In this document: piece by piece, positions 56,081 to 64,000 of the stretch
Position numbering within the stretch: the first letter of the stretch is position 1
Layout of the letters: each line of letters starts with the position of its first letter
DNA from: Typha latifolia
Lineage: Eukaryota > Streptophyta > Magnoliopsida > Poales > Typhaceae
Direction of reading: 5' to 3'
Length of the DNA: 64,000 bases
NCBI GenBank assembly: GCA_019914945.1
Contig: CM034108.1
Location: 7,636,001-7,700,000 of the forward strand
Position numbers and translations under genes: made by a program
The notes under the pieces: generated by a model
What the model saw: the letters and a program-made list of their open reading frames with translations, nothing else
Databases searched by the model: none
Told to the model about the DNA's origin: nothing

Positions 56081-57028
56081 ATTGCTGATTGAAGAAATCT
56101 GCAGTACTGCTCTTTTATTTCAAGATTATACAATAGATAAACAGAAGAAGTTGATGGCCTGTTAAGAACCGATTCTCCCCATTTTGTTTCCATAGTAGGT
56201 GTTGATTTGAGACAATGAACAATATGCTACTGTAGGCTGAAAAGAATGAACAAGTGCTGAAGAAGATCAATTGGAAACAAGAAGAGTACGTGGGGATCTC
56301 TTGGGAGTGGAGGAGATGCCTGAATGAGACCGATTAATAGTCTCGCAACCATGTAAATGATGATTGATTATATTTAAAACTTTCATTGGAAGATGAAGCT
56401 TTATCATAAAGATGCTACTCCGCACATATATTTAAGAATACTCATTGACAATCTTCGTACATATCAAAAGTCTAACTACGTAAAAGATATGATGATCTTG
56501 TTAGGGATACGGGGATTTCTCGGGAATAGGGGAGACACTACTGAAAAGATGCCTCAATTCATATACTTATTTTGTTATTATTACATTTGGTTTCGTAATT
56601 AAATCACATACTACTTTCGTTATTATGGTATTATAGTAAATACTTATTAATATTTAAATAGCCATCAATATAAATTCATGAACTTCGTATATAAGTTGGT
56701 TGGCTGATGATATTAATTTCACTATCAAATTAGATATTGGCTTGAACCTTTTATGAATAGTTGATTATATTTGCAAACAACTACAAGAAAAAGAGAAGCA
56801 AAGAAGAAGAAGAAGAAGAAGAAGAAGAAGAAGAGCCGGTGATATTGTAAGTATTCTGTCCGTAAGGCTGACTTGCACATCTACAAAATTAATTATTTTT
56901 TACAGCTAAATATTCTTTTTGGAGATGTTGCAAATTAGCTTGATGAAGAAAACACTCCTTGTTTTAATGTAGAAAGAGTATAAATGTATACTTTTTGTGC
57001 AACATATTTGTAAGTATTTTTTACATAT
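56081..57028. other. Unassigned, includes (AAG)n tract
   Basis: An (AAG)n microsatellite is at 56801-56834. Positions 56160-56350 are less AT-rich than the surroundings and could be decayed exon sequence, but no family is recognised. Confidence 0.4.
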
Positions 57029-57146
57029 GCAAAATGTCCAACGAAGATCACCCGACTAAGTCCTGTTAGTCAATAAACATGTGTGAAGTAGCATATGCCA
57101 TGTTCTATGTGGTTCTTAGCCGGGTGATCTTCGTTGGACATTTTGC
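57029..57146. repeat. Near-perfect hairpin, 32-bp arms
   Basis: 57029-57060 and 57115-57146 are complementary at 31 of 32 positions (arms begin GCAAAATGTCCAACGAAGAT). The loop is 54 nt. Weaker pairing extends the stem by about 15 bp outward. Confidence 0.9.
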
Positions 57147-58069
57147 GTATCTTCAAAATATTACCCCTTATAGGGCAACATCTAATCTACAATATTTGTT
57201 TGTACTATAACGAGTTTTGTCATTTAAGAACGAAACCTATTAAATATATTAATTCATGCTGAAATAACGTGCATGAATTAGTTCTTATTGTTAGACTTTG
57301 GTGCATTAAAACTCGCACGAAATATTCTTCTTCGTAAAATATAGTATTTAAAAAGCTATCCTTATAATATACTCTAAATCATTAACTATGGTATTTCTTT
57401 CTATTGTAACGAGAATTGTAATTTAAAAAATAAAACACATTAAAAACAACTATAGATGGTATTCAATTTCAATAAGTTGGTTAGTGGATGAAATTCCTTC
57501 TTATTACCTCAACAACTATAGAAGATAGATAATAATTATGATAACCTCTTATATCGAATCGTCATTTAATAACGAAACACATTATATATAATGAGAATCG
57601 TCATCTAAGAATGAAACATGTTTATAAGGTGATTGGCAGGCAAAAAGTAAATAAGTAAGTTGGTTGGCAGATGAAAAGTAAACAAAGTAGAATTCACTAA
57701 CAAATTCATTTAATAGATAGAGTTTAGGGTTTAGGATGGTTTCATCAAAAGAGGAAGATGAATGGACAAATAGAAAGGAGGAAGATGAAGATGAAGAATG
57801 TGTCGACGAATTTCATCCAGAAGAGAGAGAAGCTATACCATGAATTGGTTCATGTTAACAAGATTAGTTGTTCATATTTGTAAGTATTGTGCTTATTTTA
57901 AATATTTTTTAGCTTTTCTCAAGGCTAATAATTTGTAAAATATTCTTTATATTTGAGCCAAGAAACACATTGAACACAGCCTATCATCATTTCTATAGGC
58001 TCTTCATTTGCGAAGATCCTTGTGATTAGCTTGGCTATTCCTCTGATAACTACTATTATCCAACATTTT
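57147..58069. other. AT-rich, diverged short repeats
   Basis: Motifs GTCATTTAAGAACGAAAC (57219), GTCATTTAATAACGAAACAC (57560) and GTCATCTAAGAATGAAACA (57600) recur. No gene is recognised. Confidence 0.45.
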
Positions 58070-58960
58070 TTCTTATTATCGTGCTTAATGATAAGTGTCT
58101 TTCTACTTAAACTACAAACAAAACTGGTGAAATTTTGTACTTCTCCTAACGACATTCATTCTTAAACTAGGAACTTCCGTAATATGTTTGAAGCATCTTG
58201 ATCACTAGTAAAATAATTAATCCTTAAACACTAACTATTGTATATTTAGTTTTGATAGCATGTATAAAGAGGAAAATTCGTCAGTATACTAATGTAATTT
58301 GTACTTAATATACGTAGCTAAAGTGCTTAATGATAAACTGTCTTTCTATTTAACCTACATAAAAAATTGGTGAAATTTCGTACTTCTCTTAACAACATTC
58401 GTTCTTAAATTATTAACTTCCAAGATATGTTTGAAGCATCTTGATCACTAGTAAAATAATTGATTCTTAAACACTAACTATTGTATCTTTAGGTTTGATA
58501 GCACATAAAAAGAGCAAAATTTGTTAGTATGCTAACAGAATTGGTACTTAATATATGACAGTCGTGCTTAATGATAAATTGTTTTTCTGCTTAACCTACA
58601 TTCAAAACTGACGAAATTTTGTACTTCTACTAACGACATTCGTTCTTAAATTATGAACTTCCATGATATATTTAAAGTATTTTGATCAGTAGTAAAACAG
58701 TTGATCCTTAAACATTAACTATTATATGTTTAGTTTTGACAACATATAAAAAGAGAAAAATTCGTCAGTATGCTAACGGAATTGGTACTTAATATACAAC
58801 AGTCATGCTTAATAATAAACTATCTTTTTGCTTAACCTACATACAAAACTATGATATTCGTTGTTATGCCAAAGGAATTCATACTTAAATTACAAACTTC
58901 CTTGATATGTTTGAAGCATCTCGAACACTAGTAAATAATTGATCCTTAAACACATCATGT
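58070..58960. repeat. 241-bp tandem repeat, about four copies
   Basis: The marker GTGCTTAATGATAA or its variant starts at about 58081, 58323, 58564 and 58805, periods 242, 241 and 241. Each unit contains GAAATTTTGTACTTCT, GACATTCGTTCTTAAA and GATCACTAGTAAAATAATT-like sequence. The last copy is truncated. Confidence 0.88.
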
Positions 58961-59279
58961 CTATGGTAAACATGTGTGAACCTAAACACATTATGTATAA
59001 ATCAAACTTATTCGTAAACACATTATATATAAACACATCATGGACACATAAAAATAAACACATGCACATTTAAATAGTTTGATGTTTTGTACCAACGGAC
59101 TGTAAGCTTCCATTACAAATTGCTTGGGGATTTATGCAAGACCTAGAGTTGTGTCCCAGTTCTTTACAGTTCAAGCATTTTTTTTCCTCTATACTGCCTA
59201 ATTTTCACCCTGCGATGATTTTTTTTTCTCTTCTTCCGACCAAGTTGAAGTCTCACAAGGGAGGTAGCATTTCAATCTC
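58961..59279. other. Unassigned
   Basis: Short repeats of ACACATTATGTATAAA, then a CTTTTTTT-type stretch. Nothing recognised. Confidence 0.4.
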
Positions 59280-59906
59280 TGATAGGGTCTATGGTACCAA
59301 ATTGATAGGCTCTGATACCAATGATAGGGTACAGAATTATTCCTTCAAGATCTAGATTTATTATAGGAAATAGTCCGCGCAACCAAGGGAAAATATTCAC
59401 CACATATTCTTCTGTAGTTAGGAAATTACAAAGCCAAGTGGAATCGATCTATAGCTTCCTGATCTACATTTTTTGTATTTATACCCTTCAAAGAATCGAC
59501 TTACAACAGAGACAAAATTATGATTTAGTGCGGATGATGCTAGTGGTGACGGGTGGAGTGGATGTTAGGGTTATGGATGATAATGGAGATGAGAGTGAAT
59601 GGTGGATGTTGTTAAGGATAAAGACGAAGGGGAAGAAGTGGTCGAGATCCAAAAGAAGATGGAGGACTCGATAGACAAGGGAGATTAGGAGTTAGGAGAG
59701 ACCTTGCCAATGGTAGATGTGGTAGGTTGGTGAAGAGGGAGGAGGAAGATTAGGGTAGAGAGAATAGAGAGAAGATAGGAGGCAAGAAATTAATAATCCA
59801 ATAGCATAATGATTTTGGTTGCCATCCACACCTTTATAGAGACTAGCCAACAAGCCAAAATATAATTATTAACCCTAATTCTAGAAGATTCCCATCGATC
59901 ACGTTC
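59280..59906 (-). repeat. Truncated B-family LTR
   Basis: Matches the B LTRs from the U5 end (PBS-like GCTCTGATACCA at about 59309) through the GTGGTGACGGGTGGAGTGG region and TATA (about 59835) to CGATCACGTTC, where the CpG array should begin. There it is cut by the next LTR. Confidence 0.85.
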
Positions 59907-60116
59907 TGTAATAACCCAATCCCAAAAAAAGAAAAAAACTAGTTACATGGCATGACGTGGCCGACCACAATGTAGCCAGCCTCGTGCCATGCAGTGGAAG
60001 GAGGGGAGCGTGCCACACCCCCCTCGCGTCGCCGCAGCCAATCGGCTGCGGCCAACTACTGGCCGCGACGGGCCCCAGCGCCGCCGCAGCCACCACCAAC
60101 CCCCACCGCCTCTCTT

Positions 60117-60272
60117 TCTCCCTCTACATCTCTCTCTCTCTCTCTCTCTCTCGCCGAGGCTGACCTATCATCGCCACCGACGCCGCCACCTCTGCGAGCT
60201 TCGGTGAGCTCCTTTCTCTCTCCCTCTCTCTCTCTCTTCCTCTCTCTCTCTCTCTTTCTCTCTCTCTCGCTC
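60117..60272. repeat. (TC)n microsatellite tracts
   Basis: Two CT-repeat runs separated by a GC-rich spacer, on the presumed leader of the long LTR. Confidence 0.9.
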
Positions 60273-61949
60273 ACACCCGAGCTCGGGCCCTTTGGAACCG
60301 AGCCGCCGGCAAGAGGCCGGCCGCTGGCTGGCCAGCAGCGGCCGGTGCCCTCCCCGCTGACCCGGTTCCGCAGTCCCCTCCCCTCCTCTCTTTCTTCTCT
60401 TCTTCTCTTCTCTTCTTGTTCCTTTTTTCTTCTTTCTTTCTTCTTCTTCTTCCTCAGCTGCTTCTTCTCTTCTTGTCTTTCTACAACAGTGTTGGGCTCG
60501 ACCCAGCACTGTAGCAGGCTAGTGCTGGACCAAGCCTAGCACTAGTACTAGTAATCCTTATTTTGTTATTTTTTATTTATTTGTTTAGGTATTTCTGTTT
60601 TAATTAATACAAAGAAATTTAGACATTATTTATTTTCATAATAATATATATTCATCAATATGATTATTGTTAATTATAATTAATTAATGATTAATTAGGT
60701 TATAAACTATTACACATGAATATAAGTAATACTTATACTTATTTATTTATTTATTTACTTATATGTATATTAGATTAATAGATAGATTTGTAAATTATAA
60801 TTATTAAATTTATATTCTAATATTCTTATGATATACATTTTAAATAATTCTATTAATGTCTTATACATTATTATTTTTGTAACAAATAAAATACTAGGCT
60901 ATTGTATTTATTTATTATTTTATAAAGTAATCTCTAATTAATCAAGACATAATTATAGTTAGGTTTTCATCTATATCTTTATTTTTATTTTTATTTGTAA
61001 TTAAAAATCTAACTAGTGATAAAGATGAGTAGAAATTCTAAAACCTTCTAAATCATCATATGAACGAATTTTAATAACGACTAACATCATACTACTTAAA
61101 TAATTTCAGATTCCGAACTCCCCGCTTTTCAAGATCCCGTGGACTTGGCTATCGAGGCTTGATCATTGTTGTAGCAACATGAACGAGTGGTTGTTTAGTA
61201 TTTGCAGTAGTGGTGAGTAGTCTTATCCCCTAGACGCCTTTCTCAAATTAGGATATATTATATCTTATATAAACGCATGTTTTAGCCTCCAGTATGATTA
61301 CATGATTTTATCTAGAGATGATTTCAGTCAAGCATATTTTATCATACATTTGATTAGGCTGATCTGAGATATGAGTACATTTGTGATATATAGAGATGAT
61401 TATACTGTTATGGTTTTTATGTCGGGATGATCTCTATCATGAGTATGCATGTGATAGACTAGCAAAAGTATACATGGTTAGAGTCGGCATTGCATCATTT
61501 TTCTCTCGGCTTCTTTACCACCTAAATTCCTGAGTTGCATGATATGTTATCGTACTGGATATATGCATATGATTTATCATGTATAGGATATCATAAAAGT
61601 ACATGTGTATGTGATGTGATGTGATATGATGTGATGGGCCAGAACGGTATCTGGTCCAGACTAGTATCATTGGATCATAATTGTTATACATGATATGGTG
61701 TTATATTTGGTAATGCTATATAGTAATTTCATCATCTATTATATATTTTCGGTTGAGGATATAATATGCTCATTCATGAGAATTGATTTCATTCATATAT
61801 ATGTCATTGAGGATACATATATACATATTCATACATGGCATCATGTTGCTTTCTGATTCATATTATCCAGTACATGATTTACTCTCTGTTTGGCATCACT
61901 GATTCGGGGTAAGGTCTATTCACTGAGCCTTTTGCTCATGACTCTCTAA

Positions 61950-61966
61950 CCCCCCCCCCCCCCCCC
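61950..61966. repeat. Poly-C run, 17 bases
   Basis: An uninterrupted C run next to the edge of the left inverted-repeat arm. Its length may be an assembly uncertainty. Confidence 0.9.
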
Positions 61967-62492
61967 AAGATATTATGATACGTGATAGCGACTTGAGATA
62001 TCATGATGAGATATTTTAAAGCAAGGATGAGGTGAGCTATAGACGTGAAGCAGTATAGAAGATAATTTAACCAGACTTTGAGTTATATTGTTGTTTATTA
62101 TATTTGTACCTTATTGTATCAGATGATGATTTGTATAGTACATGTCAGATTATAGAGCACTCGTGTATTAGTTGTTTAGTTGTATCTTGATGGTTTGTTG
62201 TGGCCTGTGTGGGCCCTGCCAGATTATGTAGTGGTCTAGTGTATATTATTATGGACTTGGATATTCATATGTTAACAAGTTTATCTGGTTGATAGTATGA
62301 TGTATTTGGTGATGGATTATGCGATCATGGATAGGTTAACAAGTTTTTTTGATGATGTCATGATTATATGTGCACACGAGAGTATCTATACGTGATGCGC
62401 CCCGCTCGACTTGTCGCGTGCGCCGCACGTGCCGCGCGGGCGCGTGGGCATGCACGTGCTCGTGCTGGGCGGGAGGGCGTTATAGTTCAGGT

Positions 62493-64000
62493 GGTAGTTA
62501 TGAGCAAAAGACTCAGTGAATAAACCTTACCCCAAATCAGTGATGCCAAATAGAGAGTAAATCATGTACTGGATAATATGAATCAGAAAGAGTATCATGT
62601 CATGAATGAGTAAATGAATGTGTCATCAATAATACATAAATGAAATATAGATAACATGTCATAACTGATAAGAATACATAATCCTCGACAATGAATAAAC
62701 AAGTCACCACGTCATATGATCCTCATAACTCTCTCTCAAATATGATATATGATGCATGCCGACCATGACAATGCTATGATATCAAATGCAATCATATGTG
62801 ATGTATATTGACCACTCAATAATCAGGTATGTCAGATAATAATGAAATCATATGCATTTCTCAACATCACGATCATCACCGACATCTCGGTATAATATCA
62901 TCATACTAGACCACTATGCAAAGTCAATACCCGGTATCCGGTCTCAACATCATGTCCAAAGGCTTAGAGCATACTCCACCACCCGCAAGAGTATCTCTAA
63001 TATAACCATACCCCGCCACCCGCTAGGGTATCAACATTCTCTAATATGCCCTAGCGAACGGCATGTGTCCGAATGTCTACTGTGCACACAGACTAACGAC
63101 CTCAGATGTAAGGCCAACAGGATCGCGACTATGTCGCACTCCCTAACCCTCGCGCCCACTCGGGTATCCTCACGCTTTCTATCAACTATCCTATCAATCA
63201 CATTTCATGCTTTCCTTCTAAATGACAAATCAAATGCATATATCCAGTACGATAACAAGCCATGCATAACATGAATTTAGGTGGAATAGGAATCAAGAGA
63301 AAATGATGCAATGTAGTCTCCAACTGTATTGTCAACACATGCATACTCATGCTAATCTATCACATGTATACTCATGCTACATATCAACTCGGTAAACAAT
63401 CGTAACAGTAGAATCATCTCTAATCATCTATATATATATCACCAATGTACTCATATCCCAAATCAGCATAATCGAATGCATGATAACATATGCTCGACTG
63501 TAATCATCTCTAGATAAAATCATATAATCATGCTGGAGGCCAAAACATGCGTGTACATAAGATATAATATATCCTAATTTGAGAAAGGCGTCTAGGGGAT
63601 AAAACTACTCACATCTTATTAGAAGACTCAACACACGTATCCCTCGGGTCCATCAATCAATTGCCACTCGACGCTGGTGAGATCCTCGGGGTCTCAAATA
63701 ACGGGGTTCAGAGTCTGAAAATGTTTAATTAACATAAAGTTAGTTGTTTATCTGATTATAATTCGTTCGAGTAAAATATGATATTTTATTAGGTTTAATA
63801 TTGATTAGATTTATAGGATAAATTTAGTTATGGCAATATTAATATGCTATTTATATTTATTTAATAAAATTCTAATTTAGTAATTATAGAAAATAAGTAT
63901 ATAGTAATTTATCTCCTTTTTATAAATAACCAAGACGTCTATATATATGATTTAATAAAAATATAATTATAGAATAATATTATTACTAGTTATTTTGTAA
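62493..64000 (-). repeat. Inverted partial copy of the long LTR
   Basis: 62493-62600 is the reverse complement of about 61840-61948 (shared AGTAAATCATGTACTGGATA). 63480-63610 is the reverse complement of about 61215-61330 (GAGAAAGGCGTCTAGGGGAT). The copy lacks the last 540 bp of the LTR and has about 300-500 bp more in its middle (about 62870-63230). It continues beyond the window. Confidence 0.85.

Larger units (their letters stand above)
59907..62484 (+). repeat. Long LTR of another family
   Basis: TGTAATAACCC at the start and GGGAGGGCGTTATA at the end, the usual form of long Ty3/gypsy LTRs whose ends read TGTAA-CCC and GGGCGTTACA. It contains a GC-rich leader (59960-60540) with (TC)n runs. 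PBS and TSD are not clear: the flanks are CGTTC and GTTCA. The open frames on both strands at 59990-60540 follow the CT-rich composition. Confidence 0.6.

Noticed and set aside
56160..56350. Possible exon fragment
   Set aside because: No frame longer than about 30 codons and no recognised protein family.
59990..60540. Open frames of 110-180 codons on both strands
   Set aside because: They are Ser/Pro/Leu- or Arg/Glu-rich because of (TC)n and GC-rich composition within an LTR leader; no domain is visible.

Overview
The window is nuclear plant DNA made almost entirely of LTR retrotransposons. It holds one convincing host gene, a pentatricopeptide-repeat (PPR) protein at 20930-22282 (+). PPR genes of the PLS/E type are land-plant specific. 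The GC-rich start and AT-richer end of that gene would fit a monocot, but the species cannot be fixed from the sequence.

Layout: 1-4692 is a minus-strand Ty3/gypsy element (A) cut by the left edge. 4693-5564, 13888-14550 and 15541-20690 are AT-rich arrays of inverted and tandem repeats. They are interrupted by a composite insertion (5565-13887) that contains an LTR-like unit (N) and a chromovirus (B, 7754-13404), and by a solo LTR (L, 14551-15535, target duplication AAAAT). The PPR gene follows. From 22997 to 54806 there is a seven-layer stack of insertions that I resolved by matching interrupted sequences and target-site duplications (TSDs): C (22997-54806) contains D (23989-52818, CCTTG/CCTTA). 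D contains E (27439-32807, ACTCC) and F (33831-51347, AACCG/AATCG). F contains solo LTR H (37642-50997, TCTTC). H contains G (37776-50110, CCCGA). G contains J (from 40383), and J contains K (42847-47006, CAGGA). From 54807 to 59279 the sequence is mostly unassigned AT-rich DNA with an hAT-like stretch, a 32-bp hairpin and a 241-bp tandem repeat. The right end carries a truncated B-type LTR, a 2.6-kb LTR of another family, and an inverted partial copy of it.

All coding regions in the elements are decayed. The LTR-gag-protease-RT-RNase H order and, in B and D, a C-terminal chromodomain identify the B/D/E group as chromoviruses. The A group (A, G, J, K, probably F, H, L) shares an initiator-methionine-tRNA primer binding site (PBS) and a CpG-rich palindrome array in U3. 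Every A-group copy whose 3' end is visible lacks integrase; C lacks all of pol; K carries about 1.7 kb of unrelated DNA in place of most of gag-pol.

The most unusual signal is at the LTR/PBS junctions. In both the A group and the B group the PBS is tandemly duplicated together with an LTR-end-like segment, and TSDs show that different copies integrated with LTRs ending at different units. It looks as if primer binding at one or the other PBS moves the LTR boundary and leaves fossil PBSs inside LTRs.
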